Source: Planctomycetota bacterium (GTDB lineage Bacteria > Planctomycetota > UBA1135 > GCA-002748355). Taken from it: a stretch of DNA of 52,557 bases. Shown in pieces: positions 12,336-21,100 of the stretch. Each line of letters opens with the position of its first letter. Within the stretch, counting starts at the first letter, position 1. The notes beneath the pieces were generated by a model. That model was not told the DNA's origin. It saw nothing but the letters and a program-made list of their open reading frames with translations, and searched no databases. Position numbers and translations under genes: made by a program. The DNA lies in contig PDSF01000052.1 of assembly GCA_002748355.1 (NCBI GenBank), forward strand, positions 1 through 52,557, read 5' to 3'.

Positions 12336-12594
12336 CTGGCCGCTGCAAGGGGCCAGGGGGCCCCGGCTTCGGCGAGGTTTTTTGGCGCCGAGGGGGCCTT
12401 GCCGGCGCTGCTTTGCTGCCGCGTGGTTCTTTACCAAGTTCCTTTGGCGTAGCCCTCTCCAGGCGCGGGCGAGCAAGTGCGAGGGATTTTCCCCGTAGCG
12501 GCTGCGGCTACCCAGGGAATCGTGCCGATAGGAATCGCTGGTCCGCCTCCGAGCGGGGGCGGCTCCGTACGCAGGAGACCTGGAGGCCAGGCCG

Positions 12595-15324
12595 ATGTCG
12601 AGTAAGGACCACGAGTCACAAGACTTCGAGGAACGCGAAGACGGCTTCGACGACGAGCTCTTCGAGATCGAGGACAACTTGTTTGAGGGAGCTGCGGAGG
12701 GGGACGAGAACTCGGATCCTCCTGCGAGCTTCGATGACTTCGACGATGAGTTCTTCCTCTTGGAGGACGAGGAATCCTCGCCTTCAGGAGAGTCGGATAT
12801 CGTGGCCGAAGATGCCTTTGATCTGCTCAGCGAGGATTCTGAGCAGCCCGAAGACATGGGGGAGATCGAGAGCTTCGGAGAGGTCGAGGACTTTGAAGAG
12901 ATCGATGGATTCGAGGCTTCCGAGGGGCCGGGTGACATCGAAGAGCCCGAAGAGCCCGAAGAGCCCGGTGCAATCGAGGACTCGGAGTTCCAAGCCGCCA
13001 GCGAGGAGCCAGAGGAGCCCGGCGAAGCTTCGGATTCGGGTGAGCTTTTCGGCTCTGGCGAAGAGGCAGGGGAAGAGGGCTTCCTGCACTTCGAGGAGGA
13101 TTTGGACTTCGAAGGAGACCCAGCAGGAAAGGGATCGGGTGAGTTTGGCGGCTCGGGAACCATGCCTCATGTCGAGGAGCTGCTGTTCGGAAACCAGCCT
13201 GAGAGCAGCGAAGAGCTGTCGGACGACTTCGACAAGTTGGAGAGCTTCGAAGTCGAAGATACCCCCTTTGATGTCGATGGGCAGGGCTGGGAAGGCGAGG
13301 AGAACTTCCAGGCCGAGTCTCTTGGGCTGGAGCAGTCCGAGAAGCAAAGCGACCAGGCGGAGGCCGATTCGGATAGCTGGGAGCAGGATTCGGTCTTCGG
13401 TGGAGTTTCGGAGGCCATCTCCACCAGTGGCGCTGAGGACTTCTTACTGCTCGAAGGCCACGGAGCCGGGCCGGTGGACGAAGAGCCCGCCCCGCTGTTT
13501 GAGCCAGAAGATGAGCCGGGCTCTGGGCTAGAGATCACCGGCAACTCCGTTTGGGATCAGGAGGATGAGGGTGCCGAAGAGGTCGGAGACCTTGAGGAGG
13601 AAGAGTATGCTCCTCAGGGCGGCTACGATGTCTCCTCCGACTACGACGATGTCTCCGAGGAGGAAGATCTCGAGAGCAGTGCCGAACTCTTTGCTGGGCT
13701 TGGTGGATCTGGGCCAGGGAGTCAGCCTCTGGGGCAGATCGAGGCCTCCGAGGAGGAAGAAGACCTCTACGCCGGAATGCAAGAGGAGGACGAGGGCTAC
13801 GAGATCAACGGATCGCTGCCTGATCCGAGTGATTTTGAGGTCCAAGACCAGGGCTTCGATGAAGAAGACGTGGATCCCATCTACGGCGAGCCGATGGATG
13901 GAAGCGCTTCGCTGAACAACTCGGGCTACGGATCGGGTGATTCGGAGGATGCTCTCGGCTACCGGGAGAGTGAGCGACTCTACGTCGACGGGCAGGATCC
14001 AAGCGTTCTGCCAGGGACCGAGCCCGTGGTCATTGGCACCGCTCGCCGCGGCAGCTGGACACGGCGCTTCATGGTTCTGGGTATGGCGGCCAGCGTCCTG
14101 GTCCTGGGCAGCATCGGCTTCCTGACGGCACGTCCGGACCTCCCCTTCTCCAAGAAGCTGCGTGAGACGATTGGCCTCAAGCCGCCACAGACTCACGAAA
14201 TCACGGTGAGCCAGGTTCAGCGGCCCAAGGTCGATACCAGCTATGCGATGCCGAGCGTCGAGGGACAAGTGGCTGCTCGGACCGGGAAAAAGCCGGGGAT
14301 GCTGCCGCTTCGCGGTGGACCCGGTTCGCTAAATGGGTATTTGGCGAAGGATCCCAAGCTTCAGTTGCTCCGCTTGGGCGTCACGATTGCCAGCAAGATC
14401 ACCGAGAACGCGGCGAAGAAACTGGCAGAGGCGGAGAAGCGCGAGCCGATGGATCCCATTGCTAGCCGGCCCGAAGAGAGCCATAGGCCGGAGAAGCAGC
14501 CACCGCTCACTCCGCCGGTCGTGGGCCAGCCCGTGGCGCAGCAGCCCGTGGCACAGCAGCCGGAGACACAGCAGCCCGGGGCTCAGCCGGAGAAGGAGAG
14601 ACGCGCTGAAGCCGAAGCCAGGGCGAAAACTCCGGTGGAGCAAAGCGGCGAGAAGCTGGCCCAGGCTGGAAAGAGCAAGTCGGAGAAAAAGCTTCCCCTC
14701 GACCCGCAGCTGCCTGAGAGCAAGGCGCCGAGTCAGGCCGGCCGGGGAGAAGTCGTCAGCCAGTCCAAGTTGCCTGCGGCAGTGCCTAGCGAGCAGCCAC
14801 GGGGCTATGTCGGCCGCCGCTTCGATCAGTCGATATTGCGTGGCACCCAGGCGATCGCCCAATTACGCAATGGCAACTTCTTCGTTGGCCGGATCCACAA
14901 AATCACGGCGGTAGAGGTCACCCTGCGCCTCAAAGAGGGGGAGCTGACGCTCTACCCGGACCAGGTGAATACCCTGACGCCCATCTCGGATACCGTCGCC
15001 AAGCGCATCGAGAACTCGCCGGAAGGTTGGGTCAAGCTGCGCAACCGCGAGACCATTCGTGGTCGCATCGTCGAGAACTCGGCAGAGCTTCTGACCATCC
15101 AGAAAGGTGGCGCCAAAATCGTGATCCCGCGTAAGGCCATCCTTGAGGTGCGCGAGAGGGCGGACCCGAAGTACCGGCTGACGCCTGACGACGAAGAGGA
15201 TTGGCTCTCGGAAGACAATCTGCCCCGCCCGGAGCCAGCGGACGAACTACCCAAGGTCGAAAAGACCTTGCCGAAGGGGGCCATTCGGGTGGACCTTGGG
15301 GTGCCAGCCGCACCCAAAAAATAG
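12595..15324 (+). CDS. Large acidic single-pass membrane protein with C-terminal Sm/SH3-like repeats
   Basis: No known family is recognised for this 909-residue protein. Residues 1 to about 485 are extremely acidic and low in complexity (Glu, Asp, Ser, Gly, Phe), with many repeats of the type EEPEEPEEPG and short Phe-Asp/Glu motifs. One transmembrane segment follows (about 490-512, VLGMAASVLVLGSIGFLTA). After it comes a Pro/Gln/Lys-rich linker (about 560-740, including repeated AQQP units). Near the C-terminus are two similar beta-rich units (about 753-790, AQLRNGNFFVGRI; about 811-850, VKLRNRETIRGRI), which look like Sm or SH3-type barrels, then an acidic tail. ATG at 12595 is the first plausible start. 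Topology suggests a cytoplasmic acidic domain and an outer beta domain. The gene stands alone between selB and a small zinc-ribbon gene. Confidence 0.75.
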   Translation: MSSKDHESQDFEEREDGFDDELFEIEDNLFEGAAEGDENSDPPASFDDFDDEFFLLEDEESSPSGESDIVAEDAFDLLSEDSEQPEDMGEIESFGEVEDFEEIDGFEASEGPGDIEEPEEPEEPGAIEDSEFQAASEEPEEPGEASDSGELFGSGEEAGEEGFLHFEEDLDFEGDPAGKGSGEFGGSGTMPHVEELLFGNQPESSEELSDDFDKLESFEVEDTPFDVDGQGWEGEENFQAESLGLEQSEKQSDQAEADSDSWEQDSVFGGVSEAISTSGAEDFLLLEGHGAGPVDEEPAPLFEPEDEPGSGLEITGNSVWDQEDEGAEEVGDLEEEEYAPQGGYDVSSDYDDVSEEEDLESSAELFAGLGGSGPGSQPLGQIEASEEEEDLYAGMQEEDEGYEINGSLPDPSDFEVQDQGFDEEDVDPIYGEPMDGSASLNNSGYGSGDSEDALGYRESERLYVDGQDPSVLPGTEPVVIGTARRGSWTRRFMVLGMAASVLVLGSIGFLTARPDLPFSKKLRETIGLKPPQTHEITVSQVQRPKVDTSYAMPSVEGQVAARTGKKPGMLPLRGGPGSLNGYLAKDPKLQLLRLGVTIASKITENAAKKLAEAEKREPMDPIASRPEESHRPEKQPPLTPPVVGQPVAQQPVAQQPETQQPGAQPEKERRAEAEARAKTPVEQSGEKLAQAGKSKSEKKLPLDPQLPESKAPSQAGRGEVVSQSKLPAAVPSEQPRGYVGRRFDQSILRGTQAIAQLRNGNFFVGRIHKITAVEVTLRLKEGELTLYPDQVNTLTPISDTVAKRIENSPEGWVKLRNRETIRGRIVENSAELLTIQKGGAKIVIPRKAILEVRERADPKYRLTPDDEEDWLSEDNLPRPEPADELPKVEKTLPKGAIRVDLGVPAAPKK

Positions 15325-15335
15325 CTTGGGGTGAG

Positions 15336-15370
15336 GGCGGACAGAACTCGCTGTAGAGGGCCTGTCCGCC
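15336..15370 (+). terminator. Hairpin after the acidic protein gene
   Basis: GGCGGACAG at 15336-15344 pairs exactly with CTGTCCGCC at 15362-15370 around a 17-base loop, 12 bases after the stop. There is no T-run, so termination is only suggested by position. Confidence 0.4.
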
Positions 15371-15543
15371 GGAACGCGATTGAGCCCTGAGGCGGCGGAG
15401 TCGCTTCTGCTGCCCATAGCTGGCGGAAAACCGCGAGCGACGAGGAGTTCGTTTCGCTGGGCATTCCTGCCAGCGCTGGAAGGCCAATTCCAGCACCCTG
15501 GCGCTTGAAAGGCTATTTCAACGATCTGTCGGAGGGGGCCGCA

Positions 15544-16113
15544 GTGGAAACCATGGAACTCACCCGCTCCAATCCGGAGTCTATGCGCAACGAATACGCC
15601 TGCGAGTCTTGTGGTAATCACTCCCTAGAGCCCTTCGGCAAGAGTGGCTCCGAGCTCCTGGAGTGTTCGATCTGCGGGGCGATTACCGGCGATGATGGCG
15701 AAGTTAGTCGTGTCCTGCTCGAGCGCGAGGCAAAGGAACGGGGTTTTGGCCAGCGCATCTACCCTCTCGTCCGTGAGCTAGAAGCCCTGCCCGGCCTCCG
15801 GGTCCGCAAGGCGGTCGATGGCGATTCTTGGGCCATGACCTTCCCCCAGGTCGGTATGCAGTGTGATAAGCGCGGGGTGCGCCAGCTGGCGATGCTGCTT
15901 CGCTGCCTCGCCTTGCACCAACGCGAGCTGTCTTGCCGTTGGGTCGTCCAGCTCGATCTGGCCGAAGAACTGCTCTATGTGCTCAAGCCCGACTTTCAAG
16001 CCCTTCCGGCGCAGGTGCCGGCCCAGAGGGTCGATGACGCCGGCCAGGACAGTGAGCAGCTAGGGGTCTTCGTAGCGGCGGATCGGCATCTCTCCTGGTG
16101 GAAGAAGGACTGA
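15544..16113 (+). CDS. Small protein with N-terminal zinc ribbon, function unknown
   Basis: The product of about 189 residues carries two CxxC knuckles (CESCGNH and CSICGAI) near residues 17-40, a zinc-ribbon pattern. A mixed alpha/beta domain of unknown type follows (about 60-160, with WAMTFPQVGMQCDKRGVRQ and WVVQLDLAEELLYVLKP). The C-terminus ends WWKKD. No family is recognised. The GTG at 15544 is preferred because GGAGGGGG lies eight bases upstream; an ATG at 15553 is also in frame. It stands alone about 110 bp before the HEAT/VWA gene. Both the zinc site and the start are inferred from sequence pattern only. Confidence 0.65.
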   Translation: METMELTRSNPESMRNEYACESCGNHSLEPFGKSGSELLECSICGAITGDDGEVSRVLLEREAKERGFGQRIYPLVRELEALPGLRVRKAVDGDSWAMTFPQVGMQCDKRGVRQLAMLLRCLALHQRELSCRWVVQLDLAEELLYVLKPDFQALPAQVPAQRVDDAGQDSEQLGVFVAADRHLSWWKKD

Positions 16114-16227
16114 TCGGCCTATTCGTCCCTGTGGGTCCTTGCGATCGGCGTTATCATCTTTGCTTCGCTGTGTAGCGAGCTCCCCCCGTCGCCACCTGCA
16201 CGAATGACCCCAAGAGAGCCCAGACGC

Positions 16228-17790
16228 ATGCGTCTATTTCGCCTCCGCATCCTCCCGCTTCTCCTCCTCTGCTTTTCGTTTGCTTTGATTGCGCAGCCGC
16301 TTGCGGCTCAGTCGCTCGAACAAAAGCTCGAGATGGTGAAGGAGTTCAAGCGTTTCTTCCGCAAGTTCAAGAAGCCGGCCCAGCGGATCGAGGCCGTGCT
16401 GGCTCTAGACCACGCCGACTGCCCGGACGCCGTGGAGGCCTTGCTGCCGATCATCGATCACAAGGACCCGGACGTGGCCCGAGCGGCGCGGATGGTGATT
16501 GCGGGTTTTCGGGAGCCCGCAACCTTCGCACGCATGCTCGAAGAGCTGGCCGAGATGAAGGACCGTGACAAGCGGGCGCTCTTGATCGGGATTCTGGCGC
16601 GAGCCAAGCAGAAGCAGCTGCGCCCGATCCTGGAGCAAATCTGGAAGAAAGAGGGGAAGCGCCTCGACTTCCGTGAGCGCTACGAGATGGCGCGAGCCTT
16701 CCAGCATGTCGGGATTGGCGAGCAACTTCCCATCTTGCTGGATCTCACTAAGGACAGGGCCTGGGAGATCCAGGTCGCTGCCCTCGACTCGATCAAGGTC
16801 AACAAGAAGAAGGAGGCCGGCAAGGCCCTCGTGCCCCTCCTGCAGCACAAGACCTGGCAGGTGCGGGCTGCAGCGATCCAATGCCTAGCAAAGCTGCGCG
16901 AGATCGATGCGGTTAGCCCCTTGATCGAGATGCTCAAGACCGAGGACCGCCTCAAGGTCGACGTGTCCGAGGCCTTGTTCAGTATCACCACCTACGACTT
17001 CGCCCTCGACTACAGTATGTGGCGTCGGCAATGGGACCTTCTTTCGGCGACCAAGGGCTTCCGGCTCCCGACCGACAAAGAACTCGAAGCGGCTGAGAAG
17101 AAGCGCAAAGAATACGCGGCGATGTACAAGGGCCAGCCCGGCGGTAAGTCCTTTGCCAAGATCCCGACGCACAGCACGCGCGTGGTGTTCATTATCGATG
17201 TCAGCGCTTCGATGAATGACCTGGTGGTCGACCGCGAGAAGTTCCAGGGATACTCGTCCTTCAAAAAGCTCGACATCGTCAAGCAAGAGCTGATCAACAC
17301 CATCAACAGCCTCGATGGCAACACCTACTTCAACGTGATCTCCTTCGCGACCAAGGTGGACTCGTGGAAGAAGTGGCTGACCCCCGGCAACGTCCTCAAC
17401 AAGGCTTCGGCGATCTCCTACGTCAAGCGACTGGCGCCCAAGGGGGTGGCCGAAGGCGGCACCTTTGGCTCTGGCTCCGACGGTAGTGGCAAGACGAATA
17501 CCTATGCGGCGCTGATGCGAGCCTTCGACTTCGATCCGGCCAAGGACGTCGTGATTACCGGTAAGTCCAACAAGAAGGCCGAGCAACTAGACACGATCTA
17601 CTTCCTCACCGACGGGCGTCCTTCGATCGGGAAATACGTCGATACCGAGGACATTCTCGACGGGGTGCGCGAGGTCAACGAGGTGCGCAAGATCGTGATC
17701 CACTGCATCTCCATCGGTGAGTTCGAAGCTGCCTTCCTCAAGCGCCTCGCGACCGAAAATGGTGGCGTCTTCGTCAACCTTGGTGGTTGA
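16228..17790 (+). CDS. Secreted protein with HEAT repeats and a von Willebrand factor A domain
   Basis: The product of about 520 residues starts with a signal peptide (MRLFRLRILPLLLLCFSFAL, cleavage probably after LAAQS). Helical HEAT-like repeats follow (about 35-270, with paired helices such as VAALDSIKVNKKKEAGKAL and VRAAAIQCLAKLREIDAV). A von Willebrand A domain occupies about 315-520 with an intact metal-binding site: DVSAS with Asp324, a conserved Thr region, and FLTDGRPS. This combination is common in Planctomycetota and probably mediates protein interaction outside the cytoplasm, but no partner is known. An in-frame ATG at 16204 is an alternative start. A strong intrinsic terminator follows at 17827. 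Confidence 0.85.
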   Translation: MRLFRLRILPLLLLCFSFALIAQPLAAQSLEQKLEMVKEFKRFFRKFKKPAQRIEAVLALDHADCPDAVEALLPIIDHKDPDVARAARMVIAGFREPATFARMLEELAEMKDRDKRALLIGILARAKQKQLRPILEQIWKKEGKRLDFRERYEMARAFQHVGIGEQLPILLDLTKDRAWEIQVAALDSIKVNKKKEAGKALVPLLQHKTWQVRAAAIQCLAKLREIDAVSPLIEMLKTEDRLKVDVSEALFSITTYDFALDYSMWRRQWDLLSATKGFRLPTDKELEAAEKKRKEYAAMYKGQPGGKSFAKIPTHSTRVVFIIDVSASMNDLVVDREKFQGYSSFKKLDIVKQELINTINSLDGNTYFNVISFATKVDSWKKWLTPGNVLNKASAISYVKRLAPKGVAEGGTFGSGSDGSGKTNTYAALMRAFDFDPAKDVVITGKSNKKAEQLDTIYFLTDGRPSIGKYVDTEDILDGVREVNEVRKIVIHCISIGEFEAAFLKRLATENGGVFVNLGG

Positions 17791-17826
17791 TTGCGTCTGA
17801 GCAGCGTCGCGGGGTGCGCTGACGCT

Positions 17827-17856
17827 CTGGCCAGGGCTGCCTGGCCAGGCTTTTTT
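17827..17856 (+). terminator. Intrinsic terminator
   Basis: CTGGCCAGG (17827-17835), loop GCTG and CCTGGCCAG (17840-17848) form a perfect 9-bp stem followed by GC and six T's. This is a textbook rho-independent terminator 37 bp after the VWA gene. Confidence 0.93.
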
Positions 17857-17990
17857 CCCGGATGCTCCCTCCAAGCATCCTTGCCAAGGGCTCTTCCGAT
17901 CGGCGGCGAGAATCACTGACCCGCTCGCTCTCAGTGGGATACGGTTCTTGTGGATGGAGGCCTGGATTTGCCGGGAACGAGGAGGACGAC

Positions 17991-18443
17991 ATGAGCGCTG
18001 AGCTATTGCCCCAACTGCCCGAGCAACGGAGTGGTCTTGATCGCCGCCGGCGCGCCACGCCGATGTTCTCCCGCTACACCTTTTTTGGTGGTCGTCGTCG
18101 ATCCGCTCGACGCAGCACTGAGGCTTCCGGCTTCGTTGATGCCTACGGGCAGCTGCTCTTCCTGGTGATGGTGCTGATCGTTGCCCTCAACGCCCTCGAT
18201 GCCTATTTCACCATGCTCTATCTGGGCCTCGGCGGCGAGGAGCTGAACCCCCTGGCGCAGCTCCTCATCGATATCGGCCCCGTTGCCTTCATCGGGGCCA
18301 AGACCATCGGTATCGGCATCTGCGTCGCCTTCTTGACCATGGTCAAGAACTTCAAGGGCGCCAAGCTTGGCATCGGCATTGTGCTTGCCGTCTACCTGCT
18401 CCTACTCGCTTGGCACTTCTTCCTCTGGTTCAGGTTGCCCTAA
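17991..18443 (+). CDS. DUF5658-like small integral membrane protein
   Basis: The 150-residue product has an arginine-rich cytoplasmic N-terminus with two RRR clusters (about 18-43), then three hydrophobic segments: about 55-80 (LFLVMVLIVALNALDAYFTMLYL), about 98-118 (VAFIGAKTIGIGICVAFLTMV) and about 125-148. The GGEELNPLAQ loop after the first helix and the NALDAYFT helix are typical of the DUF5658 family, whose function is unknown. GGAGG six bases before the ATG fixes the start. The gene stands alone between a terminator and a shared hairpin, convergent with the RdgC-associated pair. Confidence 0.75.
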   Translation: MSAELLPQLPEQRSGLDRRRRATPMFSRYTFFGGRRRSARRSTEASGFVDAYGQLLFLVMVLIVALNALDAYFTMLYLGLGGEELNPLAQLLIDIGPVAFIGAKTIGIGICVAFLTMVKNFKGAKLGIGIVLAVYLLLLAWHFFLWFRLP

Positions 18444-18451
18444 TCGCAGCA

Positions 18452-18475
18452 GGGCTCTCCATCACCAGGGAGCCC
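18452..18475. terminator. Hairpin between convergent genes
   Basis: GGGCTCTC (18452-18459) pairs with GGGAGCCC (18468-18475) with one G-T pair. It sits between the stop codons of the DUF5658-like gene and the RdgC-partner gene, so it may end both transcripts. There is no T-run. Confidence 0.45.
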
Positions 18476-18511
18476 TTGGTCCGGCGAGTGCCAAATTCGG
18501 CGAATGCCTGA

Positions 18512-19057
18512 TCAGACCAGAGCGCTCCGTCGTTCTTCGACCCAGCTACGCATGGCCGGCAGGACCTGCTGCTTCCACCCTGGGCTGAGTCGCTCGTGGA
18601 GGAAGACCCGGTAGATTCCGTCGATCAGCTGAGTGAGGCGAACGAAGGCGCTCATCCGCGCTTGATCGCGCAGTCGGGGGTCGCCCTCGATCTCATCGGG
18701 GTCCGGCTCCGGGCATTTGGTGGAGAGGTAGTCGAAGTTGGCGGCGTCGAGAGTCAGCTCCCATTCCTCGTCGTCCTCTGCGACGACGATGCGAGCTCGC
18801 CTGAGCTTCTTGCCGGCGCGTAGGCCGATCGTGGCCTCGCTCGATCGAGTTGGGAGGCCGCGACGCAGGGTTTGCTCGGGGCCCTCCTGATCTTGGCTGA
18901 CCAGGCTGAGGTGGTCGCTGATGGTCAGTCCGACCTCGCGCGTGTCGCCGGTGACCGGGTCCTTGATCTGGTAGAGCGAACGGCCCTGTTCCTGCCGAAA
19001 CCAAAGCCAGGTCAGGAGGTCTTCGCCCAGAAATCCGTGTTCGTCGACGTTTTGCAT
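18512..19057 (-). CDS. Uncharacterised protein coupled to an RdgC-like gene
   Basis: The 181-residue product matches no family I can name with confidence. It starts MQNVDEHGFLGEDLLTWLWF and has a central segment of alternating hydrophobic and polar residues (ATIGLRAGKKLRRARIV, EWELTLDAANFDYLS), then a helical C-terminus (FVRLTQLIDGIYRVFLHERL). Its ATG overlaps the stop of the upstream RdgC-like gene by one base (TGATG), so translation is probably coupled and the two proteins are likely to work together. No signal peptide or membrane segment is seen. Confidence 0.7.
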   Translation of the reverse strand: MQNVDEHGFLGEDLLTWLWFRQEQGRSLYQIKDPVTGDTREVGLTISDHLSLVSQDQEGPEQTLRRGLPTRSSEATIGLRAGKKLRRARIVVAEDDEEWELTLDAANFDYLSTKCPEPDPDEIEGDPRLRDQARMSAFVRLTQLIDGIYRVFLHERLSPGWKQQVLPAMRSWVEERRSALV

Positions 19058-19785
19058 CAGAGGGCCTCGTGCATGCTTTGGGTGTCGCCTTCGCTCGCCT
19101 TCATTTCGCTCGATGCTGTCTCGATCGATGCCGTCTCGATTGATGCCGCCCGGCGTGGCGAACTCGGTGCCTCGAGCTCGCCCTCTTCGAAGAGCGAGAG
19201 TCGGGCGCTCTCTTCGAGATGCTGTAGCTGCTCGGCGGCTAGACCGAGGCGAAAGGCGCTCTCGAAGGGACCTGCCTCTTTGAGCCTCACGTTGAAACTC
19301 ATGAAGAAGAGCTTCTGGCAGGCCTCGCGCGCCGCCTGGGAGGAGCTGAACAGATAGACCGTGTGTTCGCGCGGCGAGTAGAGCACATCGAGGAAGCTCA
19401 CGCTCGGCAGCATGCGCGGCAGCAGCTTGTCGGCGATGTCTTCCTTGATCTCCTTGCGCTCTTTGGCCGACGGCCTTTTGCCGCCTCGCGCCTTGATCTC
19501 GGCGTCCATGTAGATCTTGAGCCAGGCCGGCGGCAGTTTCTTTTTGTCGATCCGGATGCGCAGGCGAGCGAAGTCGTCACAGACCAGCTCTTCGCGCAAA
19601 AAGTCGTCGCCCGAAGCGTCGGAGGGGCAGACCCAGCCGCTGCTGCTCTCCTCGGACGCGGCTCCTTCGATGCTGCGGAAGCGCTGCTGCGCGAGACCTA
19701 CCAGGAACTCGTCGCTCTCGATCGCCGGCAGTTCGCCGTCGACGAAGAAACGGACGAAGCTCCCGCTTTTGCGGAACGGTGGCAT
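19057..19785 (-). CDS. rdgC: RdgC-like recombination-associated protein
   Basis: RdgC proteins form DNA-encircling dimers and modulate RecA-dependent recombination. This 242-residue product matches the family N-terminal half: RKSGSFVRFFVDGELP, a QQRFRSIEG segment, the GWVCPSD strand, ARLRIRIDKKKLPPAWLKI, then KERKEIKEDIADKLLPRMLP and the FLDVLYSPREHTVYLFSSS strands. The C-terminus from about residue 205 is a short Glu/Ser-rich tail with repeats of ASIET. At 242 residues it is shorter than the E. coli protein (about 300). The ATG at 19785 has GAGGGG about seven bases upstream. It is divergent from a DNA adenine methyltransferase and coupled to the gene at 18512. The assignment is from remembered family sequence, not a search. 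Confidence 0.75.
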   Translation of the reverse strand: MPPFRKSGSFVRFFVDGELPAIESDEFLVGLAQQRFRSIEGAASEESSSGWVCPSDASGDDFLREELVCDDFARLRIRIDKKKLPPAWLKIYMDAEIKARGGKRPSAKERKEIKEDIADKLLPRMLPSVSFLDVLYSPREHTVYLFSSSQAAREACQKLFFMSFNVRLKEAGPFESAFRLGLAAEQLQHLEESARLSLFEEGELEAPSSPRRAASIETASIETASSEMKASEGDTQSMHEAL

Positions 19786-19921
19786 TCGATTCCCCTCGGT
19801 GTTCCCCTCTATCTGCACAGTCTAGGCGTGCAATCCCCTTAAGAGGCGCAGAGGATAGCAGGCCCTGTGGGGGCTGTCGCCTTCGCAATCGGTGTTGTGC
19901 CGGGGGAGGAGCGAAGCGAGG

Positions 19922-20977
19922 GTGATCAAATACCTGGGTTCGAAACGCAGCCTGTTGCCCGCGATTTGCCGAGCCTTCTCCGAGCTGGACGGCGTCCGTT
20001 CGGTGATCGACCTGTTCTCCGGAACGGCCCGTGTTGGGCACGCACTCAAGCAGCGGGGCTATCAGGTCTTCGCCAACGATCACAACCGCTACGCCGCTGT
20101 GCTCGCGCGCTGCTATGTCGAGAGCGACGCAGAGCGCTGGCTGGAGGAGGCGAGGGGCTGGCTCGCGGAGCTCTCGCAGCTGCCGCCGGCGCCTGGCTGG
20201 TTCACCCGGCTCTACTGTGAGGAAGCCCGTTTCTTTCATCCAAAAAATGGCGGACGCATCGAGGCCATCCGCGAGCGAATCGCGGCGGAAAGCCTCCCCG
20301 AGCAGCTTGAGGCGATACTGCTGACTTCACTGATGGAGGCTGCCGACCGGGTCGATAGCACGGTTGGCGTGCAAATGGCCTATCTGAAGCGCTATGCCGC
20401 GCGGGCCCACAACGATCTTGAGCTCCGCCTGCCTGAGCTGGTGTCGGCGAGCGCCATGGGGCCCTGCCGCGCCTTCGAGCTTGAGGCCCTCGATGCTGCG
20501 CAAGAGCTCCAGGCCGATGCGGCCTATCTCGATCCTCCCTACAACCAGCACAAGTACCTCGGCAACTATCACATCTGGGAGACCCTCGCCCGCTGGGATC
20601 GGCCCGAGGTTTATGGGATGACCCGTAAGCGTATGGACGCCAAGAGCCGCAGGAGCGCCTTTAACTCCAAGCCTCGCTGCGCCGCCGCGCTCAAGGAGGT
20701 CCTTGGAGCCCTACAGGTGCGCTATGTGCTGGTGTCCTTTAGTAGCGACGGCTTCCTGAGCCGAGAGCAGCTCTTGGCCATGCTCGGGGAGCACGGGAAA
20801 GTCGAGGTGCAAAGTCATCGCTATCCCCGATACGTCGGCGCTCGGATCGGGATCCATTCTCCGAGTGGGGAGAAGGTGGGGAGGCCCGGGGCTCTGGAGA
20901 ACGAAGAGCAACTCTTCGTCCTGCGTCTGGATGAGCCAAGAAGCGGCGAACTTGTTTCTCGCAATGTCAGTCAATAA
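19922..20977 (+). CDS. D12-class (Dam-like) N6-adenine DNA methyltransferase
   Basis: The product of about 351 residues starts with the D12-class N-terminal motif VIKYLGSKRSLLP, has the SAM motif DLFSGTARVG (about 30-39) and the catalytic motif DPPYNQHKYLGNY (about 208-220). DPPY is the hallmark of alpha-class N6-adenine methyltransferases. GTG at 19922 is chosen because the motif begins at the next codon; a GTG at 19892 is also in frame. No restriction endonuclease gene is adjacent, so it looks like an orphan enzyme. It is divergent from the rdgC-like pair, with 136 bp between. The target sequence cannot be deduced from the window. Confidence 0.85.
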   Translation: MIKYLGSKRSLLPAICRAFSELDGVRSVIDLFSGTARVGHALKQRGYQVFANDHNRYAAVLARCYVESDAERWLEEARGWLAELSQLPPAPGWFTRLYCEEARFFHPKNGGRIEAIRERIAAESLPEQLEAILLTSLMEAADRVDSTVGVQMAYLKRYAARAHNDLELRLPELVSASAMGPCRAFELEALDAAQELQADAAYLDPPYNQHKYLGNYHIWETLARWDRPEVYGMTRKRMDAKSRRSAFNSKPRCAAALKEVLGALQVRYVLVSFSSDGFLSREQLLAMLGEHGKVEVQSHRYPRYVGARIGIHSPSGEKVGRPGALENEEQLFVLRLDEPRSGELVSRNVSQ

Positions 20978-21100
20978 TGGCTTTGTATTGCGCCCGAGGC
21001 CTTGTGGGGCTTGAATTCCTGGCATTTCCCCAGGCTCAGTACTGCTACCCGTCCTACGGGAGGCTTGGGGTTCGAGGCCAGCCTACAAGGACGACAGCGC

